Below are positions 34,079 through 42,447 of a stretch of 64,000 bases of DNA, in pieces. The notes beneath the pieces were generated by a model. It did not search any database. It was not told the origin of the DNA and saw nothing but the letters and a program-made list of their open reading frames with translations. The translations under genes and the position numbers were made by a program. Position 1 is the stretch's first letter. Every line of letters starts with the position of its first letter. The stretch lies in the NCBI RefSeq assembly GCF_006547145.1, contig NZ_CP041244.1, positions 124,001 through 188,000 on the forward strand, written 5' to 3'. The DNA comes from Actinomadura sp. WMMA1423. Lineage in GTDB: Bacteria > Actinomycetota > Actinomycetes > Streptosporangiales > Streptosporangiaceae.

Positions 34079-34840
34079 ATGTCGAGGCCGTTGCCGCCTG
34101 GGGACCCCGCTCAGTTGGGGCCGTTTCGTCTGTCGGCGCGTTTGTCGGAGTCGGCCGCCGGGATCGTGTTCCTGGGGGTGGACGGTGAGGGGCGGCGCGC
34201 GAGTGTGGCGGTGCTGAACCGGGGTGCGGCGGGTGATGCCGCGGCGCGGGACCGGTTCCGGGCGGCGATCAACGCAGCGGTGCCGGGTCCGGGGCGTGGT
34301 GCGGGGGCCGGGGGGCCGGGTGAGGCGCCGGTGGTGGCGGCGCAGCCGGATGGGCCGGCGCCGTGGGTGGCGACGTTGTACGAGGCGGATCGTGCGGGGG
34401 CGGAGCGGTTTCTGGAGCCGGTGGTGTTCCAGGGGTCGGGTGGTGGGCGCCCGCGCGGGCGGCGGCGTGGTCCGCAGTTCCAGCCGTATTGGCTGGGTGC
34501 GGGTGAGCTGGCGTTGGAGCGGCCTCGGCCGTCGCGGGGCGTGGGTCCGGTTCCGGTGGGGGAGCGTGGGCCTGAGCGGAGTCTGGTGGCGGTCGTGGTG
34601 GGGTTGGCCGCGGTGTTGCTGGTGCTGGCGTTGCTGATGGGGGTGTTGTTCGCGTGTGTGCCGGAGGAGAAGCCGCCGCGGCCTGCGCCGCCGGAGCCGA
34701 CGCCGTCGTTCAGTGTGCCGCGCAGGTCGCCGGTTCCGACGACGCCGTCGCCTTCGCCGCGGTCGCCTGGTCCGTCGGGGCCGACGTCGCCGGTTCCGTC
34801 GCCGTCGGGTTCGGGGGGTGACGACGGCGCCCCGCTGTAG
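34079..34840 (+). CDS. Membrane protein with degenerate kinase N-lobe-like domain
   Basis: 253 aa. The first 75 residues ('DPAQLGPFRLSARLSESAAGIVFLGVDGEGRRASVAVLNR...ARDRFRAAINA') mimic the N-lobe of actinobacterial Ser/Thr kinases (LGPYRLxxRLGxGGxGxVYLGxxxxGxxVAVKVL). The glycine loop is SESAAG and the ATP-binding lysine is replaced (VAVLN), and there is no C-lobe. After a Gly/Pro/Arg-rich linker comes one transmembrane helix (about 170-195, 'LVAVVVGLAAVLLVLALLMGVLFA') and a Ser/Pro/Thr tail outside the membrane. It cannot be an active kinase. A regulatory or binding pseudodomain is inferred. Divergent from moxR. Confidence 0.7.
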   Translation: MSRPLPPGDPAQLGPFRLSARLSESAAGIVFLGVDGEGRRASVAVLNRGAAGDAAARDRFRAAINAAVPGPGRGAGAGGPGEAPVVAAQPDGPAPWVATLYEADRAGAERFLEPVVFQGSGGGRPRGRRRGPQFQPYWLGAGELALERPRPSRGVGPVPVGERGPERSLVAVVVGLAAVLLVLALLMGVLFACVPEEKPPRPAPPEPTPSFSVPRRSPVPTTPSPSPRSPGPSGPTSPVPSPSGSGGDDGAPL

Positions 34841-34939
34841 CGGGGTGTTCGTGGGGGTGCGTTCGCTTGCGCGGGGAAGGTCGCCTGTGTGGGGAATGGG
34901 TGTTGCAGGGGAGTGCGTCGAGCGTCCAGCATGGGGGGG

Positions 34940-35596
34940 ATGCTGGAGAGTCTGCTCGCTTTCGCGGGTGCCGCGGTGCTGATCGCGATGGCGCCGGGCC
35001 CGAGCACGGTCGTGATCATGCGCCAGTCGATGCGGTCGGGCCGGCGCGCGGGGCTGGCGACGGTGCTGGGCAACGAGACGGGTGTGCTGCTGTGGGGGGT
35101 GGCGGCGGCGGTGGGGCTGTCGGCGCTGCTGGCGGCGTCGCGGCTGGCGTACGAGGGGCTGCGGGTCGCCGGTGCGGTGGTTCTGGTGTGGTTCGGGGTG
35201 CGGGCGCTGTGGCATGCGCGGCGCGGTGGCCCGGCCGCGGCGGGAGCGGGCGCGGAGGAGGGCCTTGAGGGGGGCGGGGGCCCGGGGGCGGGCGGTTCGG
35301 GGTGGCGGTGCTACCGGCTGGGGCTGGTGACGAACTTCGCCAATCCGAAGGCGGGGGTGTTCGCGGTGTCGTTCCTGCCGCAGTTCGTGCCGGAGGGGTG
35401 GCCGGTGGCGGCGGTGCTGGTGGGGTTCTCGGTGCTGTGGGCGCTGATCGACCTGGTCTGGTACACGGGGGTGGTGTGGCTGGTGGGCGCCGCGCGGCGG
35501 GTGCTGGGGCGTCCGGGGGTGCGGCGGCGTCTGGACCAGGTGTCGGGGGTGGTGCTGGTGGCGCTGGGAGTGCGGCTGGCCGCCGAAGCCCGCTGA
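34940..35596 (+). CDS. LysE/RhtB-family amino-acid exporter
   Basis: 218 aa, six helices. The N-terminal motif 'AMAPGPSTVVIMRQSMRSGRRAGLATVLGNETG' is the LysE/RhtB signature. 'LVTNFANPKAGVFAVSFLPQFVPEG' begins the second half. A Gly/Ala-rich insertion lies in the central cytosolic loop. Family members export amino acids, but the substrate is unknown here. The start is taken at the ATG before LESLLAF. Another ATG three codons upstream is equally possible, with only a G-run as ribosome site. Confidence 0.9.
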   Translation: MLESLLAFAGAAVLIAMAPGPSTVVIMRQSMRSGRRAGLATVLGNETGVLLWGVAAAVGLSALLAASRLAYEGLRVAGAVVLVWFGVRALWHARRGGPAAAGAGAEEGLEGGGGPGAGGSGWRCYRLGLVTNFANPKAGVFAVSFLPQFVPEGWPVAAVLVGFSVLWALIDLVWYTGVVWLVGAARRVLGRPGVRRRLDQVSGVVLVALGVRLAAEAR

Positions 35597-35672
35597 GGGA
35601 TCCGCGCGGGGGCGGCCGGTACGGGCGGCCGGTTTGGCACATCTTCATGATCGCTTTTGGGGGCGGGGGCCT

Positions 35673-35678
35673 TAGCCT
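35673..35678 (+). promoter_or_regulatory. -10 element for leaderless DUF885 gene
   Basis: TAGCCT, 6 nt before the ATG. Confidence 0.45.
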
Positions 35679-35684
35679 GGGGCG

Positions 35685-37328
35685 ATGACCGCTCTGGATG
35701 ACCTGGCCGACCGCTATGTGGACGAGTTCGCCGCGCTGGATCCGTGCCAGGCCGCGCAAATGGGGATCGCCGGGCAGGACTCCCGGCTGACCGACTACGG
35801 GCCGGAGGGGGTGGCGGCGCGCGCGGACCTGACGCGGCGGACGCTGGGGGATCTGGCCCGCGTGCCGGTGGAGGGCGAGGCGGGGCGGATCGCGGCCGCG
35901 GTGCTGCGCGAGCGGCTGGAGGTCGAGGCGGCGCTGGACGAGGCGGATGTGCGGGAGGGGTACCTGGACACCACCGACGGGCCCGTCCAGCGGCTGCGGG
36001 TGGCGCTGGAGCTGCTGGACCAGGGGCCGGGCAGCGACTGGGAGGCGGTGCGCGCGCGGATGCTGGCGCTGCCGGGGGCGCTGGCGGGCCTGCGGGTGTC
36101 GCTGCGGCGGGCGTGCGGGCGGGGCCGGGTGGCGGCGCGGCGGCAGGTGCTGCGCAGCGCCCGCGAGTGCGCCGAGACTCCGGCGTTCCTGGCGGGGCTG
36201 GCGGCGCGGTACGGGCAGGGCCCGCTGCGCGGGGCGCTGGAGGCGGCCGCTTCGGAGGCGTCGGCGGCGCTGGGGGAGTTCGCGGCGTTCCTGTCGGGGG
36301 AGCTGGCGGCGCGGGCGCCGGAGCGGGACGCGCTGGGCGCCGACCGGTACCGGCTGGGGGTGCGGGACTTCCTCGGGACGGATCTGGATCTCGCGGAGAC
36401 CTACGCGTGGGGCTGGGAGGAGCTGGCGCGGATCGAGTCGGAGATGGCGGGCGCGGCGCGGGAGATCGCGCCGGGTGAGCCGCTGCCGGCGGTGATGGCG
36501 GCGCTGGACGCCGATCCGGCGCACCGGGTCGGGGGCGCCGAGGCGTTCCGGGGGTGGATCCAGGAGCTGGCGGACCGGGCGATCGCCGATCTGGACGGGG
36601 TGCACTTCGACATCCCGGGGCCGCTGCGGCGGATCGAGTGCCGGATCCCGCCGGTGGAGGCGGGGATCTACTACCTGGCGCCGGCGGAGGACCTGTCGCG
36701 TCCGGGGACGGTGTGGTGGACGGTGCAGGACCCGGCGGCGGAGATCGTCACCTGGACGGTCCCGACGACGATGTTCCACGAGGGGGTGCCGGGCCACCAC
36801 CTGCAGCTGGGGATGACGACGCTGAACCGGGGCCTGAGCCGCTTCCAGCGCCTGGCCGGCGAGCTGCATCCGGGGCACTGCGAGGGGTGGGGGCTGTACG
36901 CGGAGCGGCTGATGGACGAGCTGGGCCACTACCGGGATCCGGCGCACCGGCTGGGGATGCTGGCGGGCGGGCAGCGGTTCCGGGCGGCGCGGGTCGTGCT
37001 GGACATCGGGCTGCATCTGGAGCTGCCGATCCCGGCGGGGACGGGCTTCCACGAGGGGGAGCGGTGGACGCCGGAGCTCGGTTTCGCGTTCTTGCGGGCC
37101 CGGAAGGGGCCTGACCCGGACGCGGCGGTGGCGTTCGAGATCGACCGGTACCTGGGGCGCCCGGGGCAGGCGATCGCCTACAAGCTGGGGGAGCGGGTCT
37201 GGCTGGAGGCGCGGGAGGAGGCGCGGCGCCGGGAGGGCGCGGGGTTCGACCTGAAGGAGTTCCACCGGCGGGCGCTGGATCTGGGGCCGATGGGCCTGGA
37301 TCTGCTGCGCGCGGAACTGCGCGCGTGA
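35685..37328 (+). CDS. DUF885 family putative metallopeptidase
   Basis: 547 aa, cytosolic. N-terminus 'LDDLADRYVDEFAALDPCQAAQMGI', mid-region 'ARMLALPGALAGLRVSLRRA', and the metal-binding core 'TTMFHEGVPGHHLQLGMTTL' (His365-Glu366...His371) with 'HCEGWGLYAERLMDELG', the second half of a gluzincin-like zinc site. Length and order match DUF885 proteins, which look like zinc peptidases of the M2/M32-like fold. Activity is not established for most members. The message is probably leaderless. A monocistronic unit. Confidence 0.9.
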   Translation: MTALDDLADRYVDEFAALDPCQAAQMGIAGQDSRLTDYGPEGVAARADLTRRTLGDLARVPVEGEAGRIAAAVLRERLEVEAALDEADVREGYLDTTDGPVQRLRVALELLDQGPGSDWEAVRARMLALPGALAGLRVSLRRACGRGRVAARRQVLRSARECAETPAFLAGLAARYGQGPLRGALEAAASEASAALGEFAAFLSGELAARAPERDALGADRYRLGVRDFLGTDLDLAETYAWGWEELARIESEMAGAAREIAPGEPLPAVMAALDADPAHRVGGAEAFRGWIQELADRAIADLDGVHFDIPGPLRRIECRIPPVEAGIYYLAPAEDLSRPGTVWWTVQDPAAEIVTWTVPTTMFHEGVPGHHLQLGMTTLNRGLSRFQRLAGELHPGHCEGWGLYAERLMDELGHYRDPAHRLGMLAGGQRFRAARVVLDIGLHLELPIPAGTGFHEGERWTPELGFAFLRARKGPDPDAAVAFEIDRYLGRPGQAIAYKLGERVWLEAREEARRREGAGFDLKEFHRRALDLGPMGLDLLRAELRA

Positions 37329-37412
37329 CCGGGCGGGTCGTGACGGGCGGGTCGTGACTTGTCGGCGGGGCCGCTTGGGCGCCGCCGAGGGGCGGGCGCG
37401 GACGGGGCGGGG

Positions 37413-37757
37413 TCAGACGGGTTCGGAGGAGTTGAGGCGGGCGCGTTCGGGGCTTTCCAGGGCGTCGACGCCGGTCTCGCGGAGCCAGCGCCGCGCGTTG
37501 GCGTGCGGCCAGTCGGCTTCGGGGGCGTCGGTGCCGCCCGGGGCGGCCGCGGGTTCGCCCGGTGCGCCCGCGGGCGCGTCGGCGGAGGCGCCGGTTCTGC
37601 CGATGTGGCAGGCCTGCTCGTCCCCGGGCTCCATGATCGTCTTGTGGTAGTGGGGCGGCCACCGCAGCAGGAGGCGGCGGCCGCAGGTGGGGCAGGCCCA
37701 CTCCTCCAGTCCCGACTCCTCGGTCCGGACGCGGCGCAGCTCGTGGGTCCGGTGCAA
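37413..37757 (-). CDS. Small zinc-ribbon protein
   Basis: A 114-aa soluble protein. Near the N-terminus 'EEWACPTCGRRLLLRWPPHYHKTIMEPGDEQACH' has a CxxC pair with further His/Cys that could complete one zinc site. The remainder is Ala/Pro-rich with a C-terminal helix (HANARRWLRETGVDALESPERARL). The TTG start is chosen because GAGGAGAG lies 5 nt upstream. Similar short proteins are found in other actinomycetes, but I do not know a function. Convergent with the DUF885 gene. Confidence 0.7.
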   Translation of the reverse strand: MHRTHELRRVRTEESGLEEWACPTCGRRLLLRWPPHYHKTIMEPGDEQACHIGRTGASADAPAGAPGEPAAAPGGTDAPEADWPHANARRWLRETGVDALESPERARLNSSEPV

Positions 37758-37891
37758 CTTGGCTCTCCTCGACCGTCGGCTGAGTTCCGGTCAGCGTTCG
37801 TGCGTTAGTGATTTCCGGGGTCCGGCGGGGTTAAACGGCACGGCAAACGTATTTAAGGTCAAGGCTCCGATGGGTTCGACATGTCCGTAAA

Positions 37892-37921
37892 GGGCCCCAC
37901 TAACGGTGGGAGTGGGGGCCC
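37892..37921 (-). terminator. Terminator of the aldehyde dehydrogenase-esterase unit
   Basis: Stem GGGCCCCACT / AGTGGGGGCCC (one bulge) with a 9-nt loop. Read on the minus strand it is followed by TTTACGG. It lies 76 nt past the esterase stop. Confidence 0.6.
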
Positions 37922-37997
37922 GGGGCAAACACGAGGCCATGCGGGGCCAAGCCCGTGCGGAGCCCCGAGCCCAGCCGTGCGGAGCGTCCGGGGCCGG

Positions 37998-38912
37998 TCA
38001 GGCGAGGGCGTCCCGGACGGCGGCGCCGATCCGCGCGACGGCCTCGGCGGGGCGGCGGGCGAACGACCCCCATCCGAGGAAGCCGTGGTCCAGGCCCGTC
38101 CCGGGCACCAGGTCGACGGGGACGCCGGCCCCCGCCAGCCGCGCCGCGTACGCCTCGGCCTGGGGCCGCAGCCGGTCGTGCTCGGCGGTCGCGATGACCG
38201 CCGGGGGCAGGCCGGAGGGGTCGGGGTCCAGCAGCGGCGACACCTCCGGGCGGGCCGGGTCGGCGCCGCGCAGGTAGGCCCGCAGCGCGCGGCCGATGCC
38301 GGACGGGGGGAACCGCAGCCCGTCGGGGTCGGGCGGCGCGGGCGGGACCTCCCGCAGGTCCAGCGCCGGGTACAGCAGGACCTGCAGGACGGGCCGGGCG
38401 GGGCCCGCGTCGCGCAGCAGCCCGGCGGCCGCGGCGGCGAGCTGGCCGCCCGCGCTGTCCCCGGCGACCCCGATCCGGCCGGGGTCCAGGCCGAGCCGCG
38501 CCGCGCCCGCCGCGACCTCGCGGACCGCCGCGACGGCGTCGTCCAGCGCCGCGGGGAACGGGTCCTCGGGCGGGCGCCGGTACCCCACCGACACCCACGC
38601 GACCCCGCTGGCCGCCGCCAGCGCCCGCACGACCGGGTCGTAGGAGTCGACGTCGCCGAGGACCCACCCGCCGCCGTGGAAGTACACCAGCGCCGGCGCC
38701 GGGCCCGGCCGGTCCGGCCGGTACAGCCGGGCGGGCAGCGGACCCGCGGGCCCCTGCAGGGTCAGGTCGCGGACGGTGCCGGCGGGCGGGCGCGGGGAGC
38801 GGGCGAGGTCGGCGGCGTGCTCGCGGCGGGCGTCGGCGACCGTGCGGCCCGCCCCGCCGGGTTCGGCGAGGCGGGCGCGCAGGAACGCCAGGTACTCCGG
38901 ATCGCGGCCCAT
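37998..38912 (-). CDS. Alpha/beta hydrolase, HSL-type esterase
   Basis: 304 aa, cytosolic. Oxyanion motif HGGG (79-82), nucleophile Ser153 in GDSAGG, catalytic Asp in 'IATAEHDRLRPQ' and His in 'LDHGFLGW': the complete hormone-sensitive-lipase-family set. It hydrolyses short-chain esters, and the natural substrate is unknown. It lies 66 nt downstream of the aldehyde dehydrogenase on the same strand, possibly one transcript. Start ATG (MGRDPEYL) with GAGGGGC upstream. Confidence 0.93.
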   Translation of the reverse strand: MGRDPEYLAFLRARLAEPGGAGRTVADARREHAADLARSPRPPAGTVRDLTLQGPAGPLPARLYRPDRPGPAPALVYFHGGGWVLGDVDSYDPVVRALAAASGVAWVSVGYRRPPEDPFPAALDDAVAAVREVAAGAARLGLDPGRIGVAGDSAGGQLAAAAAGLLRDAGPARPVLQVLLYPALDLREVPPAPPDPDGLRFPPSGIGRALRAYLRGADPARPEVSPLLDPDPSGLPPAVIATAEHDRLRPQAEAYAARLAGAGVPVDLVPGTGLDHGFLGWGSFARRPAEAVARIGAAVRDALA

Positions 38913-38978
38913 CGCCCCTCCTCGGCACCGAGCCTACGGGCCCGCGGGGGACCCGCCCGCGAAGGGGCCGGGGCCGGG

Positions 38979-40439
38979 TCAGAAGGGGTAGGTGGCGATC
39001 TCGGCGCGGACCGTGACCCACTGCGTCTCGGTGAACGCCTCGATGTTGGCGTCCGGGCCGCCGAACCGCGACCCGTTGCCCGACGCCGCCACCCCGCCGA
39101 ACGGCACGACCGGCTCGTCGTTGACGGTCTGGTCGTTGATGTGGACCAGACCCGAGGGGATCGCGTCGGCGATCCGCATCGCCTGCCCCACGTCGCCGAG
39201 GATGCCCAGCGACAGCCCGTACTCGGTCGCCGACGCCAGCTCCACCGCCTCCTGCGGCGTGGAGAACGGCACGACCGGCGCGACCGGCCCGAACACCTCC
39301 TGCGCGTAGGCGGGCATGTCGGGCGTCACCTCGTCCAGCACGGTCGGGCGGTAGAACAGGCCCTCGTGGGTGCCGCCCGCCGCGAGCCGCGCGCCCGCCG
39401 CGACCGTGTCGCGCACGAGCTCGTCGACGCGCGCGAGCTGCCCGGCGTCGATGATCGGGCCGAGCGCGACCGGCCCGGCCGCCGGGTCCCCGACCGGCAG
39501 CTTGTCGGCCTTGTCGGCCAGCGCCGCCACGTACTCGGCGTGCAGGCTCTCGTGGACCAGGTGCCGCCCGGAGGTCATGCAGATCTGCCCCTGGTGCAGG
39601 AACGCGCCCCACGCGCCCGCCGACACCGCGTCGGCGACCCGCGCGCCCGGCAGCACGATCAGCGCGTTGTTGCCGCCGAGCTCCAGGTGGGCGCGCTTGA
39701 GGAGCCGCCCGCACACCTCGCCGATCCTGCGTCCGGCGGCGGTGGAGCCGGTGAAGGACACCACCCGCACCTCCGGCGCCTCCACGACCGCCTCCCCGGC
39801 CTCGCGGCCGCCCGGCAGCAGGTGCAGCAGCCCCTCCGGCAGCCCGGCCTCCTGGAAGACCCGCGCGATCGCCACCCCGCCGCACACCGCCGTGCGCGGG
39901 TCCGGCTTGAGCAGCACCGCGTTGCCGAGCGCCAGCGCCGGCGCCACCGACCGCATCGCCAGGATCAGCGGGAAGTTGAACGGCGAGATCACGGTCACCA
40001 CGCCGGCGGGGCGGCGCCGCGCGAGGCTCCACCGCGGCTGCGCCGACGGCAGCACCAGGCCCTGCGGGTGCGAGGCCAGGCCGGCCGCCTCGAAGCACAG
40101 GTTCGCGGCGAAGTGCGTCTCCAGCTCCGCCTTCGGCGGGATCGACCCCGCCTCACGCACGATCCAGTCGCCTATCTCGGCGGCGTGCTCCTCCAGCAGG
40201 CGCCCCGCCGCGCGCAGGACCGCGGCGCGCTCCTCGTAGGTGCGGGCCGCCCAGTCCCGCTGCGCCGCGGCCGCGGCCCGCGCGGCCCGCGCCGCGTCGG
40301 CGGCGCGGGCCTCGCCGAGCGTGCCGAGCACCCCGCCGGTCGCGGGCTCGGTCACCTCGTACACGCCGCCGTCCCCGGCCGCCGTCCAGCCGCCGTCGAA
40401 GATCTTCCCGGTCCACGCGCCGGGATCGAGCAACGTCAT
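38979..40439 (-). CDS. NAD(P)-dependent aldehyde dehydrogenase (benzaldehyde-type)
   Basis: 486 aa. General base Glu253 in 'HLELGGNNALIVL' and nucleophile Cys287 in 'HQGQICMTSGRHLVHESL'. Cofactor loop 'VSFTGSTAAGRRIGE' and C-terminal 'VPFGGVAASGNGSRFGG'. The GQICMxxxR form and overall sequence resemble benzaldehyde/vanillin-type dehydrogenases. ATG with GGAGGAACG upstream. Probably co-transcribed with the esterase, suggesting ester-to-acid breakdown of an aromatic or aliphatic compound (inference). Confidence 0.93.
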   Translation of the reverse strand: MTLLDPGAWTGKIFDGGWTAAGDGGVYEVTEPATGGVLGTLGEARAADAARAARAAAAAQRDWAARTYEERAAVLRAAGRLLEEHAAEIGDWIVREAGSIPPKAELETHFAANLCFEAAGLASHPQGLVLPSAQPRWSLARRRPAGVVTVISPFNFPLILAMRSVAPALALGNAVLLKPDPRTAVCGGVAIARVFQEAGLPEGLLHLLPGGREAGEAVVEAPEVRVVSFTGSTAAGRRIGEVCGRLLKRAHLELGGNNALIVLPGARVADAVSAGAWGAFLHQGQICMTSGRHLVHESLHAEYVAALADKADKLPVGDPAAGPVALGPIIDAGQLARVDELVRDTVAAGARLAAGGTHEGLFYRPTVLDEVTPDMPAYAQEVFGPVAPVVPFSTPQEAVELASATEYGLSLGILGDVGQAMRIADAIPSGLVHINDQTVNDEPVVPFGGVAASGNGSRFGGPDANIEAFTETQWVTVRAEIATYPF

Positions 40440-40766
40440 CGTTCCTCCAAGCAAGGGGTGCCCGCGCCGAACCTCCCACCCTCACCGCACGCGGCCCGCG
40501 CGGGAGCCGGATCGTTCCGCTCAGTGGAAAGCGGGTCCGGGGAAAATCCGTTGCGGCGCCCCGGCCCGGCGGGGCACCCTGAACGCGAGAGAACCGCACG
40601 GGCCCCGCACGAGGGCGGGCCCGCGGCGCCGGAGGGAGGGACGGGACATGACCCGCTGTCGCGGCCGACGCACGACCTCCCGGCCCCGCACCACCGGCCG
40701 GGCGGCCCCCTGACCCACCCGCACCGCGCCCGCGCCCCCTGCGCGGCGGTGCCCCTGCACGCCCGC
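40440..40766. other. 327-nt spacer before tRNA genes
   Basis: It holds the aldehyde dehydrogenase ribosome site at its left end, the small ORF at 40648-40713 and GC-rich sequence. I see no clear tRNA promoter and no other gene. Confidence 0.5.
40648..40713 (+). CDS. Small Arg/Thr-rich ORF, possible leader peptide
   Basis: 21 aa beginning MTRCRGRRTTSRPRTTGRAA. The ATG has a very strong ribosome site (GGAGGGAGGG, 7 nt upstream). It contains one Cys and six Arg and ends 53 nt before tRNA-Cys, followed by tRNA-Arg. Composition could be chance in GC-rich DNA, but the ribosome site and placement are striking. Confidence 0.4.
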   Translation: MTRCRGRRTTSRPRTTGRAAP

Positions 40767-40840
40767 GACGCCGTGGCCGAGCGGTTCAGGCGGCGGTTTG
40801 CAGAACCGTCACGACGTGGGTTCGAATCCCACCGGCGTCT
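40767..40840 (+). tRNA. tRNA-Cys (anticodon GCA)
   Basis: Acceptor GACGCCG pairs with CGGCGTC. Anticodon loop TTGCAGA gives GCA. T-arm GTGGG-TTCGAAT-CCCAC. Discriminator T, as expected for Cys. The 3' CCA is not encoded (CCG follows). 74 nt. Confidence 0.93.
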
Positions 40841-40881
40841 CCGGTCCCGTCCCCGCTGTCACCCTGGGGACGGGACCCCGG

Positions 40882-40953
40882 CTCCCCGTAGCTCAGAGGA
40901 CAGAGCACCGGCCTCCGAAGCCGCGAGCGCAGGTTCGATCCCTGCCGGGGAGA
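40882..40953 (+). tRNA. tRNA-Arg (anticodon CCG)
   Basis: Acceptor CTCCCCG pairs with CGGGGAG, discriminator A. Anticodon loop CTCCGAA gives CCG. T-arm GCAGG-TTCGATC-CCTGC. The anticodon stem has a C-C mismatch at its outer pair (CCGGC against GCCGC). CCA is not encoded. It lies 41 nt after tRNA-Cys. Confidence 0.88.
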
Positions 40954-40988
40954 CACCCATCGGCCGGCGCGGCGCGCGCCGCGCCGGC

Positions 40989-41432
40989 TCAGCCGAACGC
41001 CGGGCCGCGCGGCGCGGGGCCCGGCGCAGGCGGCCACACGAACACGTGGGCGTACCAGTCGCCCGCGCCGCCCCGGACGGGCCGCCTGCCGTAGGTGACG
41101 GCGATCGCGGCGACATGCCCGCCCTCGGCGCCCGCCCCGGGCCCGCCGCCGGGCCGCAGGACCTCGCCGAGCAGCAGCCGGACCGGCTCGTGCAGTTCCA
41201 GCCGCAGCTCCAGCGACCCGCGCCGCCGCACCGCCGCCCGCGCCACCGCGTCCTGGATCAGCGGCGCCAGCCGGTCGGTCAGGCCCCCCGCGGCCGGGCC
41301 CAGCCCCCACACGTGCAGGGCGCCCTGCACGATCCCGCGGACGCTGCCCACCGCCGCGCGCCCGCCCGGCAGCGCCCACCGGCCGGCGCGGGGAGCCGCC
41401 CGCGCGGCGCCATGGGCGGGAACGACGGTCAT
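40989..41432 (-). CDS. Degenerate anti-sigma/RsbW-like protein
   Basis: 147 aa. The layout ('SVRGIVQGALHVWGLGPAAGGLTDRLAPLIQDAVARAAVRRRGSLELRLEL') follows the GHKL ATPase domains of actinobacterial RsbW-like anti-sigma proteins. The N-box normally reading 'LVSELVTNA' is replaced by 'APLIQDAVARA', and no G-box is visible, so ATP binding is doubtful. The C-terminal part 'WYAHVFVWPPAP' is not recognised. The ATG has GGAGGGG upstream. Convergent with the tRNA genes. Confidence 0.55.
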   Translation of the reverse strand: MTVVPAHGAARAAPRAGRWALPGGRAAVGSVRGIVQGALHVWGLGPAAGGLTDRLAPLIQDAVARAAVRRRGSLELRLELHEPVRLLLGEVLRPGGGPGAGAEGGHVAAIAVTYGRRPVRGGAGDWYAHVFVWPPAPGPAPRGPAFG

Positions 41433-41625
41433 TTGCCCCTCCGATCACGAACGAGCTGCGGGCCCGCGAGGGCCCCGGACCGGCCGTGCCGGACCGAACG
41501 CAATCGACTGCTGCTCGCCGGATCTGTGCCCCGGCCCGCCCCCGCTCATGCGCGCCCCGCCCCGCCGTTCACCCACCGCTCACCCGCAGGCCGCCCGCCG
41601 CGAACCGGGGCGCCGGGAGGGGGCG

Positions 41626-42351
41626 TCAGGACGGGTCGGGCAGGGCGCCGGCGATGCAGTCCAGGACGCGCTCGAGCCCGTACCGGAACTGCTCGTCTCC
41701 GGACATGTGGGGCAGGCGCGCGTCGACCACGATCCGCTTGAACATCGGGTACCTGCCGGAGTCGAGCAGCTCGCGGACGTAGGGGGCGTTCTGCGTCATC
41801 CAGCGCTCGGGCGTCATGCCGCTCTGGCGCAGCTCGCGCATCCACTCGATCTCGCCGCGCACCGCGCGCTCGACGTAGCCGTTCAGCATCTCCAGCAGGG
41901 CGATCATGTCGTCGATCGGGACGCCGACGTCCAGGGCGCCGATGGCGAACTCCACCAGCCGCAGCCGGTTGGGGCCGAGCGTGGCGCGGGGCCGGTGCAG
42001 GCCCACCAGCCAGGTGTGCCTGCTCCACACCGCGCGGGTGCGCTCGGCGATCAGCCGCAGGTCGGCGCGCCAGTCCCCGCTCGGCCGCTCCGGGATCTCC
42101 ATCTCCAGCAGGACGTGGTCGACCATCAGGTCGAGCAGGTCGTCGCGGGAGGGCACGTAGCGGTACAGCGACATCGCGCCGGTGCCGAGGTCGGCGGCGA
42201 TGCGCCGCATGGACGCCGCCTCCAGCCCGTCGGCGTCGGCGATCCGGACCGCCGCCTCGGTGATCTGCGCGCGGCTGTAGGCCGGGCGCGGCCCCCGGCC
42301 CTGCCGCTCGGGAACCGACCATATGCCGCCATGCCGCTCGCCGCCCGCCAA
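41626..42351 (-). CDS. TetR/AcrR-family repressor of the adjacent exporter
   Basis: 241 aa. TetR-type helix-turn-helix 'AYSRAQITEAAVRIADADGLEAASMRRIAADLGTGAMSLYRYVPSRDDLLDLM', followed by a TetR_C-like ligand domain ('RADLRLIAERTRAVWSRHTWLV', 'GPNRLRLVEFAIGAL'). TTG start with GGAGG 4 nt upstream. It is divergent from a DrrAB-type transporter across 96 nt containing two identical 16-bp operators, the classic drug-responsive arrangement. The ligand is presumably a transporter substrate. Confidence 0.9.
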   Translation of the reverse strand: MAGGERHGGIWSVPERQGRGPRPAYSRAQITEAAVRIADADGLEAASMRRIAADLGTGAMSLYRYVPSRDDLLDLMVDHVLLEMEIPERPSGDWRADLRLIAERTRAVWSRHTWLVGLHRPRATLGPNRLRLVEFAIGALDVGVPIDDMIALLEMLNGYVERAVRGEIEWMRELRQSGMTPERWMTQNAPYVRELLDSGRYPMFKRIVVDARLPHMSGDEQFRYGLERVLDCIAGALPDPS

Positions 42352-42386
42352 CCGACCTCCTCGTAGCCCTTCCCGAGCATCCTAGT

Positions 42387-42434
42387 TGCGTACACCGTAC
42401 CCGGTTGTCTACCGTAGCTGCGTACACCGTACCC
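42387..42434. promoter_or_regulatory. Two identical 16-bp operators for TetR
   Basis: TGCGTACACCGTACCC occurs at 42387-42402 and 42419-42434, 32 nt apart (three helical turns). Each contains the dyad GTAC-ACC-GTAC. They lie between tetR and the exporter, and the second abuts the exporter ribosome site AGAGGAGGGG. Confidence 0.8.
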
Positions 42435-42447
42435 AGAGGAGGGGATC

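Noticed and set aside
34896..34921. GGAAT upstream of the LysE-type gene as a SigR promoter
   Set aside because: No GTT at the required 18-nt spacing.
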